DNA of 64,000 nt from Rhizophagus irregularis (lineage: Eukaryota; Glomeromycota; Glomeromycetes; Glomerales; Glomeraceae), in the NCBI RefSeq assembly GCF_026210795.1, contig NC_089448.1, positions 2,666,001 to 2,730,000 on the forward strand, in the 5' to 3' direction. A program made the translations under genes and the position numbers. Positions 1 to 12,939 of this stretch are shown piece by piece (positions within the stretch are counted from its first letter, which is position 1; each line of letters starts with the position of its first letter). The notes below the pieces were generated by a model. That model saw only the letters and a list, made by a program, of their open reading frames with translations. It had not been told where the DNA came from and searched no databases.

Positions 1-145
1 GATCCACTGTTGGTTTAATGTCTTTCAAATGAGTCATCTCTTTATTCAAATTTAAATTTTCAATTTAATTAAAAAAATAAAAAACACATTTTTTTTCATA
101 TACTCGCGTTTTTACTAATTTATAAATTGCAGCCGTGCTCACTAA

Positions 146-1959
146 CTAAATTTGTATCCGATCTGCGTGATCTCGTAATCTTCCAGCGAAAATCAAAGGA
201 GTAATAGCTAGAACAGCGGCACCGAATATAATAAGAGTATTTCTAAACTCAAATAATTCAAATAATAATCCAGCAATAACAGGTCCAACAAACATTCCAA
301 TTGAATAAGCCATATTCCATAAAGCATAAATTTGACCGTAAGCACCCCCACCCTTTTGCGTAACATAATGTCCAAGTAACGGTAACGTTGGAGTTGTTAC
401 TATTGAATAAGTGGCACCAAAAAATAATAAAGGCAATACCACTAGCCAAAATTTACTTGGTAGAGAAATTAATGGAGTTGCTATACCCATTAATATCATA
501 CCTATACCGCATGTTCTTCTTTGTCCTATATAAAACGAAATATATCCCACTGCTGGCGATAAAAATGTTGGTATTGCTATTGCAATAAATATTAATCCAA
601 TCAGGGATGCATCTGCATCAAATTCTTTACGAAGGTAGATTGGAAGAATGGGTTCAAGTCCTAATATAAGAAAGAGATGAAGAAATTTTACACATCTTAA
701 AAAAAATCACCGAAAATGTCGACTTTTTGATAATTACCAGCCAGTATACTAGCAACAACAATAATAGCTAAGCAGATATTAATAATGTTCCAATCAAAAA
801 TTAAATTCCAAATGGAGGGAGATTGTGTGTGAAATTCTTGATTCGCATCTTCTATATCATCATTAATAATAGAATTTTCATCAACACTTTGATATGTTGA
901 TAAATCTGAAGGTTCAACTATCATTGATATAACCAGGAAACCAAAAAATGCCAATATGGCACAAAAGAAAAACGGTGCTACATATCCCCAATATTGATAA
1001 AGTAATCCTCCAATTAAAGGCCCGATAATGGCCCCTAATGTATTTGCTGATAATACTGTTCCCATAACTACACCAAGTTTTGGACCTGATCCAAATCTGT
1101 CTGCCAACATAGCTAAACTTAGTGTCCTATAATCATCAAACGCGCGCATTAGATATAATACTTTAACGGAAGTCTAAACGTAAGGAATGCGCATACCATG
1201 ATGCACCGCCAGCAGCACCTTGAGCGATACGAGCAACAACAAGTTGCCAGTATGAATTAGCAATTCCAAATAAGATTGAACAAATCGCGAGACTGAGCAT
1301 ACCAAACATCATCGGAATCTATTAAAAGGATATAAAATTAACTTTATTTTGTGATTGCCTGAGAGGAAAAAAGACTTTTCTTGTTTAACATTTACTTTTC
1401 TAGTATGATATTTATCACTTAGCACGGCAAATATAGGAGTAGAGCTTAACAATCCAATAGCTAATAAATTAAAAAAAATAAATATACAAACTCATTTAAA
1501 TACATATACAAAAAACCTAAATTTAATTTAATTACCATAACAGCCGAAAAGAAATCCAATAGACTTAGAATCACGACCAAGTCTTTCATGAACGATAAGT
1601 GGTAAGATAGGTACCACGATACCATAAACGATCATATCCCTAATGTGTAAATATAAAGCTTATGAAGTAACCGCATATTTATATATTATAGACTCCGTTA
1701 TAGAATAGGATAATATTACAAATGATTTTGATTACATGTCAACTTACGTGAAAAGAGCTATTGAGGTTACAATAATAACAGCAGTAGTTGACCTACGAAA
1801 CCTACCGAACCATCCATATAGTGGATATTCAGCATTTATAGGATTATCTTCATGTCCGTTTAATATATTCACCTCCGTAGAGTCAATATTAGATGTATTG
1901 AAAGGCGCATCTGTATCTGATAATAAAGCTTCTCTTTCATCTCTATATGGTGATGTCAT
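146..1959 (-). CDS. MFS transporter, DHA1/vesicular-amine-transporter-like
   Basis: Six exons (1959-1748, 1639-1536, 1460-1396, 1318-1197, 1126-738, 660-146) join in frame through GT-AG introns and give 468 aa. An N-terminal acidic, soluble segment of about 55 residues is followed by a hydrophobic multi-pass protein. Exon 2 reads DMIVYGIVVPILPLI, the first-helix motif typical of drug:H+ antiporter (DHA1) and VMAT/VAChT-like MFS proteins. A soluble, acidic central loop (exon 5) separates two six-helix halves, as usual in the superfamily. The second half includes a PILPIYL segment and a glycine-rich GPVIAGLLFE helix. The expected role is proton-coupled export or vesicular uptake of small organic compounds. 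The substrate cannot be read from sequence. The start is the only ATG upstream of the first helix in the open frame. The length fits the family. Confidence 0.87.
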
Positions 1960-3178
1960 TTTTTAATGTAAAAATATGTTTCAGATCAGAAAAAATCATC
2001 TATTTTTTTTTTTAAAACAAAAAAAACCAAAAAAATAAGGGATACCGGATAAATAATTTGAAATTTTGACAACCGATCTCGGAATAAAGTTTATTATAAT
2101 TTTCCCACGATATAGTTGATTATGAGATGATCTGTGAGTAAATATCCATATTTAATTTTGCCTTCCCGATTTTACCCATTATTTATAAAATAATGCTGTC
2201 TCTTTCGAACCTTAATAAGCTTCTTCTTGTCACTTTTTTTAGTATTTAACACATAAAATCCGGTTGTAATTTTTTACACGCAATCGAAAATATTTTAATT
2301 GAACTTATATACAAGACTATTGATGCTACCACAACTCCGAGTTTTTATGAATTTCTTGATGAAATAAACCAACAATGTGAAACATAACAGAGTTATTCGA
2401 AATTTCTTTTGATTTCGACCAAAGAAATGATACGGAATCAAGTTAGGGTGTTATCATAGTTGTGTCAATTTTTGATATTACTTGTGATACTATGTGCGCC
2501 AAAGCTTATCTATGTGCTATCAAAGAATTTACGTAATTTTTATAGAGTACGAGCGTTAATTAATTAATTCACATGTTAGGATGTCTCAAAATTATGACGT
2601 GCTGAAGAAAAAGAAAATATAATGGTATGTTTCTTTGTAGCTGGTAGTTTTTTTTTTAGCCAAATTTATAAAAAACCAATATATGATATACAGTGTTAGT
2701 ATATCATACTTCTAATTATGTTTACTTTATGCATCGAAAGTTTCGGTCACGTATCGTGAAATACAAGTATCTCTCTTAGATTATGACAGTTAATTCAAAT
2801 CCGCCAGTGTATAATTTTTAAAATAAATATCCAATAAATATATATTGAAGTAAAAGTCAATTTTTTTTTGTCTAATTTATAATAATTTAAAATTTTAAGA
2901 ACGGATTATTGTAGGAAATTAATGTGATCTATGTATAATTCATCTTTCTGGTTCAAAAATAATAAGGAAATAATTTACATAATTTAATATTAATTTTCTA
3001 ATTCTAGCTTTTCCAGTTTTCTTACTATTATTTTATATTTTTAAAATTAGCTTAAAAACACCAGATGTTACTTAGCGCCCATCTAAAGGCACCAATATTT
3101 TTCGATAAATTAACACTTGTTTCCTCTTTATTTGTATCAAAAAACTTACCTTGTATTATACAATTTCAAATAATTACA
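1960..3178. other. Intergenic, no gene seen
   Basis: AT-rich spacer between the 5' end of the MFS gene and the 3' end of the PCID2-like gene. It must hold the MFS promoter. I see no coding frame with splice support and no recognisable repeat. Confidence 0.6.
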
Positions 3179-5021
3179 TTATTCAATGAATGCCGAGGGA
3201 TGATTTACACCAATAGGCGGAAACGGGTTAATTTCACTCAATACTAAATACATTTTTTGATAGGAGAGATAGCCCCTTATAAATCCCTGTAAGAGAAAAA
3301 AAAATTGTGAATAGTTTGTGATGGCCAATTTTATTGCTAAAATAATTAATAACCTTTCTTATCATCTCAGCGACAAACCAAATTACTTCGGTCATTTCCA
3401 CATTTAATCCAACAAATTTTAACGCTATATGAAATTTTTCAAGTGGAATTCTTGATACTCGATTGTTTAGAATATATCTATTGTTTAAAAAGAAAAAAGT
3501 TTACTATATGACGTGTGAAGTTATGAAAATTTTATAGTGTATAGATACTAACACTTTCTTAAATAAACTTCGAATTGAAATTTCGCGAGCAAGTTCGACT
3601 GTAAGAAAAGTTTCATGTGCGACTAATATTTTTTCCTTTTGTAATAAAGCTTCTTCAAATTTTTTAACATTGCCATCTTTAATAGCATCAATAAATGGCC
3701 CATAAAGTTCATTTATTGCAGGATACCTTGATAATAACTCTCGTGATGGTAAAACGCCTCTAATTAACCAAACAGGAATAAGATAACGAAGAATAAGTTC
3801 TTTGTTATTCTTCTCAAATCTTGGACACCTTCTAAATGCAGCTACAAATCTTTCTTCAGCCTAATTAAAAAAAAAATATTAATCACTAGAATTCTTGCAA
3901 TTTTGAAAATAAATATGAACATTACCTGTTGATATGCGGCTTCTAAAAATAAGAGTCTACCATGATAATATAAAAAAGTAACTTGATGAGGTTTTGGATA
4001 CTGTCCAAGATTCGGTAAATCCTGTACTTTTATTGATCTTAAAATATTTGTACATAAATTCCTTTGTCTAACCTTTAATAGAATGATGATGATATTTTTA
4101 GTTTTAAAAATAAACACAACCACATATTTAAGATTTCTTTACCTTAAAATAAGTTTTAAATGCAAATCCTGCCATATAATAAACTCCCCATTTACGTGAT
4201 GTATTAAGAGGAGATCTGAAATTAATTTGTTCAATTAATTTAATAAATTTACTAAAATAAAAATACAATCGCAAAACAATAAATAAATAATAAAACCTGT
4301 CAGTGATACAAGTCGAAAATCCTTTGTTTATGTTTCGAGCTGCTTCGTCTAAGCATTTCGGGTCTTCATCATTATCTATTAAGTAATCGTCAGCCTGGAT
4401 CAAAAAAAAAAACAAATTAGAGAAACTTCAAAAATATACATTAGAATACTTAAAAATCATTAACGAATAGATAACCTACTTAAAAATATTGTTGGCTGTT
4501 ATTACCTTATCTGCAAGTTCTCTCGTTTCCCAGCAAATCATATATAAAACAGGTAGAATCCAACGGGACAGGTTTGACGCTAGCCTGAAAAAAATTCTAT
4601 TTAAAAACATTTAGTTAATTTAGTAAAGGATTTATTTCAACCGTTTATAACAATGAAGATTAGAACTATAAATAAAGGATACATAGTCATATTATTATGT
4701 TCTTTGTAAACTTCATAATAATTATTTTTGTGAATAGCTAAAAGAACTTTGAAATATTGTAAAATAAGTTCAGCCCAAGGATTTCCAATTATACGATGAA
4801 CATCCGCTTCCAGCTTTTTAGGCTATATAATTAATTCTTATTTAACATAGGAGAAACATAGTTTTGATTTGATAATTTTATTCGCTTACATTATTTTGTG
4901 ATATTTTTAAAGTAAGATCTTTAACGTGAGATGCAGCAGTAGATAAAAGTACTTTAATACCGTCTCCGTCTTCAGCAGATGCGCAACTTTGGAAACTATC
5001 ATAATATATTTTCATATTCAT
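3179..5021 (-). CDS. PCI-domain protein, PCID2/Thp3 (CSN12-like) family
   Basis: Nine exons (5021-4890, 4822-4683, 4584-4506, 4394-4297, 4215-4143, 4072-3926, 3860-3553, 3477-3354, 3286-3179) give 402 aa, close to the roughly 400 aa of PCID2. Landmarks run in family order: KWGVYYMAGFAFKTYFK, then LPNLGQYPKPHQVTFLYYHG, an AEERFVAAFRRCP helix, LILRYLIPVWLIRG, SIRSLFKKVYILNNR, and a C-terminal winged helix ending GYLSYQKMYLVLSEINPFPP. This family acts in TREX-2 and in Thp3-Csn12 complexes, coupling transcription with mRNA export or splicing. The exon 7 donor was chosen at 3552 because it keeps the FKKVYIL reading frame; a donor two bases earlier would break it. The gene diverges from the tRNA and the BAR gene. 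The family call is firm. The choice between PCID2 and CSN12 is less certain. Confidence 0.9.
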
Positions 5022-5170
5022 TTTGTCTGAGAAATTGGAATGAAGAAATTGTGATGATTATGATGAGAGCTCTTTAATTAAGAAATAAACATCAACATCA
5101 TGTGAATTATACAAGAATGGTATCTAAAAATATTTCAAATAAACTATTTCGAAAATTCAAATATGACTCC

Positions 5171-5242
5171 AGCAGCGTAGCGCAGAGGAAGCGCGCGGGG
5201 CTCATAACCCCGAGGTCGGAGGATCGAAACCTCCCGCTGCTA
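5171..5242 (+). tRNA. Initiator tRNA-Met (CAT)
   Basis: A complete cloverleaf without intron. The acceptor stem AGCAGCG (5171-5177) pairs with CGCTGCT (5235-5241), followed by discriminator A. The anticodon arm GCGGGG-CTCATAA-CCCC carries CAT. The T arm GGAGG-ATCGAAA-CCTCC has A54 and A60 in place of the TPsiC signature, which marks the eukaryotic initiator rather than elongator tRNA-Met. The three G-C pairs below the anticodon loop are also typical of initiators. It lies alone between two divergent protein genes. A run of Ts follows about 20 bases downstream and could serve as a Pol III terminator. Confidence 0.96.
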
Positions 5243-5406
5243 TATAATACCTATTTTTTTATTTTATTTTTTTGATTTCTGCTACGCCAATTTCAGCATT
5301 TACTTAATTACGCAGTTTTACGCAGAAATGAAACAATTGAGTTTCAAGTTTTTATTTTTATCAGAATTATTCTCTCAACTTTCAAAGATATTATTAAAGT
5401 CCTAAA

Positions 5407-6692
5407 ATGAGCTGGTAAGTCAAAACATTTCGGCTAATAATAACACAAATGAGCTTTTTAACCTCCTTTTTTGTCTGAAATTGCAGGACGAGCTTCAAAA
5501 AATCTGTTAATCGTACTGGAACAAAGGTATTCAACAAATAGTTTTCGCTTCTTTTATTATATTCAAATAACTGATTCAAATTTTTTTTTTTATATTAATC
5601 AGATATCACAAAAAATTGGTGCAATTGAAAAGACCGTAAGTTTTAATAAAAAAAATATAAATAGTTTCTAAACCAAATAACATAACAAAATACTATTTCC
5701 TAGGTTGATCAAGATTTCGATCTCGAAGAACAAAGAATTAAGAGGTATTTAATGATTTATAATTTAAAATTTGCATCAAAATATTTATATTAAAAATATA
5801 TTATAATTAGTCTTGAAGCAAAATGTGAAAAACTTCATAAAGAAACTAAAGGTTATTTAGAATCAATGAGAAGTAAGTAATTAACTTGAAACTTTTAAAA
5901 TAATAAAAACAAGATTAATTTTCAAATAATTTAATTTTATAGCTTTATCCTCTGCACAATTGAGAATTGCTGAGACCGTTAATCATTTTTACGAAGATTC
6001 AAGTGATAATTCATTGGTTGGAAATAAGTACAAAGAAGTTATAGATAGATTAGATCATGATTGTAGAACATACTTGGTGGGTTAAACTATTTAATTTTAA
6101 ATAATCAAATTAAATTTGAATCATAAACTTAATTATCGATTTTTATTAATTATTTTTTTTAGGATGAACCTTATCGTCGTACTGTAAATGAACCTATTGG
6201 ACGACTTTGCGATTATTTCCCAGATATTAATGAGGCCATTAAAAGACGCAATAATAAACTCTTAGATTACGATAAACAACGTGCTAAAGCTCGCAAATTA
6301 ATTGAAAAACCGCCGGATGACACAACAAAATTACCAAGGGTAATTTTCAAAATTTTTAAATTTTTTAAAAAAATTTCAAATTCCTCATGAATAATTTTTT
6401 TTTCTTCTTATATAAGGCTGAACAAGCAGCAAACGAAGCGCGTGAAATGTACGAGTCGCTTAATAATCAACTTTGTACCGAATTACCTAAATTAATTGAT
6501 CTTAGAGTTCCTTATATAGACCCTACATTTGAAGCTTTGGTTAAAATTCAATTAAAATTCAGTCAAGAAAGTTATGATAGCCTAAATAGTTTAAAAAATC
6601 ATTTTCCTTCTAATAGCGAAGGACCTGTTGATAATAACGTTGATGCTGTTTTACAACAAATGCGTGATTTAGCTATTTGCGGAATGAGTTAG
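5407..6692 (+). CDS. RVS161: BAR-domain protein Rvs161/Hob3
   Basis: Eight exons (5407-5414, 5487-5526, 5603-5635, 5704-5744, 5811-5872, 5943-6076, 6163-6339, 6417-6692) give 256 aa; yeast Rvs161 has 265 and Hob3 264. The first exon is only 8 nt and codes the MSW start shared by the family, followed by SFKKSVNRTGTK. The whole protein is one N-BAR domain. Conserved blocks are VDQDFDLEEQRIK, KETKGYLESMR, AETVNHFYEDS and YESLNNQLCTELPKLIDLRV followed by PYIDPTFEALVKIQLKF. There is no SH3 domain, which separates it from Rvs167. Rvs161/Hob3 forms heterodimers that bend membranes at endocytic sites and link actin to membrane curvature; in fission yeast it also supports Cdc42. The gene converges on the deoxyhypusine hydroxylase gene 196 bp away. 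Confidence 0.95.
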
Positions 6693-6888
6693 AAATCTAT
6701 TTATAGGATTCGGAATATTTAGAATGAACGATACTTTATTTTTCGTTAATTAATAATTTGCAAAATAAATTTTATCAGTATTAGTTAAAATAATTAATTT
6801 ATATTAGACAAACGTAAATGATATTTCTCTTTATATTTACAGTTACTATTCATTTTAATAATGTTTTGAGAATTGAAAATAAATTTTC

Positions 6889-8126
6889 CTAAGCTTTACT
6901 TAAACCATCAGCATACTGAAAATCTTTAGAATTCTCATATTCATACATATCTAATGCTACTTCACAACTTTCTTTGACAACCCTTTCATGATCGTCTTTG
7001 AATTTTTTCAATGCTGGTAAACAATCAGATGTTGCAATAGAACCTAATGCCTCAGCTGCTTCATGTCTAACCATAGATAACTCATTCATATTTTCCAATG
7101 TCTTAATCAAAGCAGGCACACTATCTGGACTTTGCATTTGTCCAAAAACATAGGCTATTTCATGTCTAAACAAAGCAGAGGGGTCATTAAAACCTTCGGC
7201 AAGAGCTAATACAGCCTCTTTACTACCTAAGTTTCTTAACGCAAACATTGCACGATATCGTTCAAATAATGGTAACTTTGTTTCTAAAAGGATTTCACGA
7301 AGTTCTGTTACTGATTGAGTTTTTACATTTGGTGGTGCTGGATCAATTGAGGTATACGAACTAAAAGAAAAGAAAAGAGATTAAAGATTTTTATGATTTA
7401 AATTTTAATAAGAGAAAAATGTTTATTCAACCTTTTAGGAATATCCTGCTTATTATTATCATTATCAATTTCATATTTAATTTTTGCAATAGACAATTCA
7501 CAAGTTTCTCGAACAACTGCATGTTCATCATTCAGATACTCTTCAAGGATATCTAAAGATGACGGATCTCCAATTGCTCCAAGAGCCTCACCTGCCTTTT
7601 TCGATTTATAATAATACGGATGAGTTATCGATCTATTATAATATCTATTATAACAAAAAAAAAAAAAAAAATTATGATAAAAATTACCTCATGTCTAACC
7701 ATAGGATCTTCAGATTTATTAGCCAAGACCGTACGAAGCACAGAATTTGCATATGGATTCTTTATTTGACCCAAAACGTATGCAAGCTCGTGTTTTAATA
7801 ATGCAGAATCATCATCAAAAGCTATATATGTATATATATATTGAAAAAAGAAAAGAGATATATATATCTATAATGTTTTTCAAAGAATCATACCTGTGAC
7901 ACGAAAATAAATGATTCATTGTTTTTTTTAACTAACCTTTAGCGAGTATGTCTATGCTTTTCTCGTCAGCTAAATTCTTTAAAGTAAAAATGACTCTAAA
8001 TCGCTTATGTAATGGTACTTGTCCATTTTTGTTGATAAGGATTTTTTCTAAATTTTCATAAACAGCAGGATCGGATTTTATAGAATCTAATGAAGTTGAA
8101 GGAAAAATTTCTGTGGATATTGTCAT
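6889..8126 (-). CDS. LIA1: Deoxyhypusine hydroxylase (HEAT-repeat di-iron enzyme)
   Basis: Four exons (8126-7937, 7821-7688, 7595-7432, 7360-6889) give 319 aa; human DOHH has 302 and yeast Lia1 325. The enzyme completes hypusine synthesis on eIF5A. Two superhelical halves of HEAT repeats each carry two His-Glu metal-binding pairs. All four are present: H74-E75 ([10 protein letters not shown]), H107-E108 (VRHEAGEALG), H229-E230 ([10 protein letters not shown]) and H262-E263 ([10 protein letters not shown]). A linker of about 50 residues joins the halves, as in the family. The intron after E108 falls exactly at the second HE pair. Its start lies 187 bp from the start of the divergent TPR gene, so the two probably share a promoter region. 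All key residues are intact. Confidence 0.96.
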
Positions 8127-8313
8127 TTTGAGTTAATAAAAAAGTTTTTTACCGAAAGAATATAATTTAAACAAAATAGATGTTTGTACAACATCTTAAA
8201 ATAACAATGATCCAATCATTGTATTATGGGATCTTACTCATTATTACTACATTAGTAAATAGATGTAAAAAACTCTCTCACATCATTAATCGTTCTTTGT
8301 AAATAAAGTAAAA
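8127..8313. promoter_or_regulatory. Shared divergent promoter region
   Basis: These 187 bp separate the start codons of the deoxyhypusine hydroxylase (-) and TPR (+) genes, so both promoters and both 5' UTRs must fit here. No specific operator is recognisable. The shared use is inferred from spacing. Confidence 0.5.
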
Positions 8314-9470
8314 ATGCAAAGTAGTAATACAAATAATGAAGAAAAACTCGCCGCTGGCAAACAAGAGAAAGATCTAGGCAACGAATACTTTAAAAAAGGA
8401 GAAGTGACGGAAGGTTTATAATAATTTATTTTATTTTTAAAACTTTGACCATTACAAATTTGAATTTGTGCCTTATGGTTGTTATATGTATAAAAAAAAG
8501 AAAGATCACACCTCAAGTTAAGCACCTCGTAAATAAAAATACAATTTACTAATAAATTCATTATTTTTTTTTTCTAGCTTTGCGACATTATCATCAAGTC
8601 AGTAATTAATTTTTTCTTTACAAATATTTATTTTTAATAAAACAATGGTTTAATATTGATAATAAACAACGCATTATGATTTATAGGCTTTACTTCACTT
8701 GCATGGTCTGCAGAATAATAAAACTTTTGCTGTTTTTCGAAAGGAACAGGAGGAAGAACCTAAGAAAGATCCTATACAAGAGGAAATTATGAAAACCACG
8801 AGTGTGATTTATAGTAATATTGCTGGTTTGTGTTGAGTGTTTTTATAAATCAAATTATCTTGATCATCTTTATTTGATTTAATTAAATATATTTCTTTGT
8901 TTATAAAAACAGCATGTCTTATCAAAAATCAAAAATGGTCTCGAGCAATTGATAGTGCGAATAAGGTATTAAATTATATTTGAAACATTTTAATGATAAT
9001 AACAAATAAGACAATTATACTTTACGTAATTTGTATAGGCTTTGAAGAATGATCCTGATAATACAAAGGCTTTATTCCGTCGAGCTCAAGCTTATATCAA
9101 TGAAGGCAATACGACTAGAGCTCGAGAAGATTTAGAAAAATTATCAGCAAAGAACCCTGAAGGTAAGAGATATGAATCAATCTATTTTATTATTACTTTA
9201 CCTTTCAAATAAATTTTTGACCCACATTTCTTTTATTAAAAAGATGCGGCAGTTAAACGCGAATGGCATAATCTTAGATTGAAAGATAAAGAACAAGATG
9301 AAAAACAGCGTAGAGATTTAAAAGGAATGTTTGAACGTAAGTGGAAGTCAGAAGAAAAGGAAGAAGGAGAGAAGAAAAGTGAAAATAAAGATGAAAAATT
9401 AACAAGTACCGCTGCTGGTAGCTCGAAAACAAGTGCAATGGAACCTCGTTTTATTGAACTTGATGAGTAA
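8314..9470 (+). CDS. TPR protein, TTC9/TTC9C-like
   Basis: Six exons (8314-8413, 8578-8597, 8687-8825, 8913-8965, 9039-9162, 9244-9470) give 220 aa. Exon 2 is a 20-nt microexon. The N-terminus (KEKD-type LGNEYFKKGEVTEALRHYHQ) is TPR 1. After an insert of about 30 residues come ViYSNIAACLIKNQKWSRAI (TPR 2) and ALKNDPDNTKALFRRAQAYI (TPR 3). This three-TPR layout with the insert, followed by a basic helix ending in a GMF motif, matches the TTC9C/FKBP-like co-chaperone TPRs. The C-terminus is a charged Lys/Glu tail ending EPRFIELDE. A role in Hsp90 or Hsp70 client handling is a family inference only. It diverges from the deoxyhypusine hydroxylase gene. Confidence 0.85.
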
Positions 9471-12400
9471 AATAATTATAAGTGGTAAATTTTATTATAA
9501 TGCAGTTTTAATATTTCTTAACAATTATTATACCTTTTAACCTATCATTACACGATTAAGAAATTATTATTTACTAAATATATATTATTATTTTTTTTTG
9601 AGAATTAGGCTGAATATCTTTTGCTATAAAGCGTTAATTATAAACAATGTATCTCACGTGATTTAACGATCTATATTAACATTATCTCACGTGACTTTAC
9701 TATTTTTTTTTTTTGTGTGTTAAGAAACTTTAGAATTCAAGAGTTTCTGTTTGTATTTTTTGTTAGAATTTGTAGTAATGCTAAATTCAATATTATAAAT
9801 AAATAAATTTCGAATAAGATTAATTTAATAAAATAAACAGTGAATTAAGTTTTATTGATTTCTAGATCTATTTATATATATATATATATATTCTATAATT
9901 AGTGACAAAAATAAAAAAGCAGGGTTAACAAAAAAGAAACCTGATATAAGAAAAAGAAGATAATCATTGTTTGTTTATTGTTTATTATTATTTTTTTAAA
10001 ATTAAAAAAAAAAAATTAGGAATTGGGCGAAATGGCAAGTTAAAAAAAAATCGTTTTAGAACGCGATGTGATGATTACGAAATGTTTATATTTTTTTCAT
10101 GATCTAAGTGTCACCATTTGTCACCATACAAGATACAAGAGAATTGATGGCATGGAATACACATGTTAATGTTTTTTTTTCACGGCGAGATAAAACAACC
10201 TGTTTTCCAAAAATAGTACAATAAATAAGCAGAGAATAAGTGTAATGTTAAATATGTAACACACAATTTATATATATAATTTACACTGAATCACTGATGA
10301 ACAGTAGTTGCAGTTAATTGAAATACATTGCACATGAGCAAATAGCAAACAAACAAGTGTTTTTTTTCTATCTTTTTTATACGGTATTGGTTATTTTTTT
10401 TTTCTCATTTATTGTTTTTTTGTTTATTATTTGTGACCGACAAAGTTCAAATTCAAGAAACATGACAAAATTAGCTTTTGATTTCGGTATTTCCCGTGTG
10501 TGATCCCATTATTCTTTCGGAATTTTTTTTTAAAATCAATAAAAAAAAAAAAAAAGAAATATTAGGTATGGGCTTGCATGAAAATAAAGGATTTTGGAAC
10601 AAACTTGGGTAAACGAATACGCATCTCATTTAAGTACTTTAAAAACCCAAAAGATCATCATCATATTATATCATATATATCATCTATTTTTTTAATGTAA
10701 CTCAACACCTTAATGGATAATAAATGATAAAACTAATTATTAATGAGAAATAAAAATCATGTAAATTTTACAGTATTTATTGTATTTTACAGTTAATTTT
10801 ACGAAAGACGCGTTATAATGAAAAATTATTTTTTTTTCACGTGTGTTAATATTGTTAGAGACGATAAACATTACGTATACAAAAGCAGTAATCATCCATC
10901 TAAAAACCAAAAATCTGATTGGTGAAACTTTATAAATACTTTTTGGATACAGAAATAAATAAGATAGATAATGCGTGATATCATACAATTATTAATATTA
11001 CCAATAAAAAAGTTTTGAATAGGTGAGATGATGTAAGTAGAAGGTTTATCAATATTATAAAGAGAGAAATGAGAAGAGAGAGAGAGAGAGAGGAAGAGAG
11101 AAAAATGGTTTAATTTATTACAAAAAAAGATGTATAAAAAAAGAAATGATGATGATTGGTTTTCTTTGTGATTAAGCTTAAAATGATGATGCAATTATAT
11201 CAGGAAAAGATCTCCGATTTGTAATGACATTAAAGATATGCAGGGACTTTTTTAGGGTTTTGGTAAATATTTATTTAAATATTTACAAACTTTTACCGCC
11301 CGCACATACCAAAGGCGTTCATCCTCGTTAGTGATCACACCTTATTTAAGAATGACGGGACATAATTAAACCTGGTGATATTTACAAGTTTTATTAAATT
11401 TATTGGTTGATCAGATGTTTAAATAAACGTATATATTTAGAATTTGTTATTATCGATACTACGCCACTTTCACATGATATTACGCCAACCTTAAAAACTT
11501 TAAATTGTGTTCTTAAATATTTACCCTATGTTTTCTGGTTTCAGATGCGTTCTTTACCTACGTAATATTCGGCCAAGTGAGTAATTGTATATTTGTAATT
11601 GAGTAGAGTTTTTTTTCTATCATTAGATGGGGTTGTATTCCCATTAGTTGAAGTTTAGTTCTGGAAAAGTTCGTTATTTGCATGTACTTAACACAGCCAC
11701 CTGTGACATTATTAAGTAAAGTGATGACTAAAATTTGTTACCTGCGTTTAAATATAATTGTATAATTATATGGAATATAAAAATTTGGAGAATTTTTTTT
11801 TTTTTTTGTTCGATTTGTAATTGAATTTTGTAATTGAATTTTGTCATTGAATTTTGTCATTGAATTTTTGACAAAACTATTCCGGCTATGTTTAATTAAT
11901 TTAAAAAAAAAATTGAAAAACCTCTCATACCTCGGAACTCGGACTCAAAACTACCTTGATTACACCTCATAAAACTCTCACCAATAATAGATTATTATCT
12001 ACTGTATATCTGTATAATCGTAAATACAGATTACTCACGTTACATGAATATGTATCATGTATTCGTAGCAAAATAAATTACCTTTAATTATTTGCAATTA
12101 TACATTTTAAATCAACATATCTGTATTTAATCGATGGTATAACCATGGATACGTAAAATCGAGAGGTAGAATAAGTTGAGTTTCCACTTAATTAGAAAGT
12201 ATTTCATTTGAATCCTGCATGTATTGTACTTTACATACGATCTTCTACCATGCTTATACTACGATACTAAGATTCTTTATTCTATATGCTAAACAATTCG
12301 AACCAAGAGTCTTAAAGTAAATTTCGAATAATCGAATAGATAAGTAATTACAATGACAGATATATATATTTAGAATAAAACATACCATAGAATTATTTCG

Positions 12401-12939
12401 AAAATATTGGGATTAATATTTTACTTGTGATGTAAGGTTGTCACATATTTTTACTAAATTTTTGGTGTTCGAATTTTGAATTTCTTTTTCAAATCAATTG
12501 ACCGAGGAGAAAGAATTAAGTTATCGCTTAATTTTTTTTTTAAAAAAAAAGGATTCCTAAAAATATGTGAATATATAAATAAATACCTTTCAAAAAATGA
12601 GACAACCTTGATCTTTTGATTTTTATTTAAATCATTTAAAAATCGAAAATTGTATTATTATTTGTCTAAGACTTACCTATTTGTATCATTTTCTTGGAAT
12701 TGATGAAATTTACTATTTAGATTTATTATGTTTGATATTAAATAAGCATTCAATTCAAAAATAATTCCGAATTAATTAATATACTGAATTGTTATTCATT
12801 ATATCCTCTTACTTTCATACATGTATTTACTAAATTCATTGGTGATTCAAGTCTTTTTTCAATTACATTCCATAATTTCTCGTTATTATTAAAGAGAATA
12901 CGAGATTACTTTTATGAATTATTAAGGATAAACCGTAAT
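9471..12939. other. Long non-coding stretch; two CACGTG sites near its start
   Basis: No splice-supported coding frame is seen on either strand. Two copies of ATCTCACGTGA lie 33 bp apart (CACGTG at 9655-9660 and 9688-9693), and TTCACGTGTG lies near 10838. The rest is AT-rich, with a short (TA)n run near 9875, a GA-rich run near 11070-11100, and a small direct repeat (AATTTTGTAATTG, AATTTTGTCATTG) near 11820-11870. Confidence 0.5.

Noticed and set aside
3065-3247. 60-aa plus-strand frame MLLSAHLKAP
   Set aside because: Overlaps the 3' exon of the PCID2-like gene on the other strand and has no independent support.
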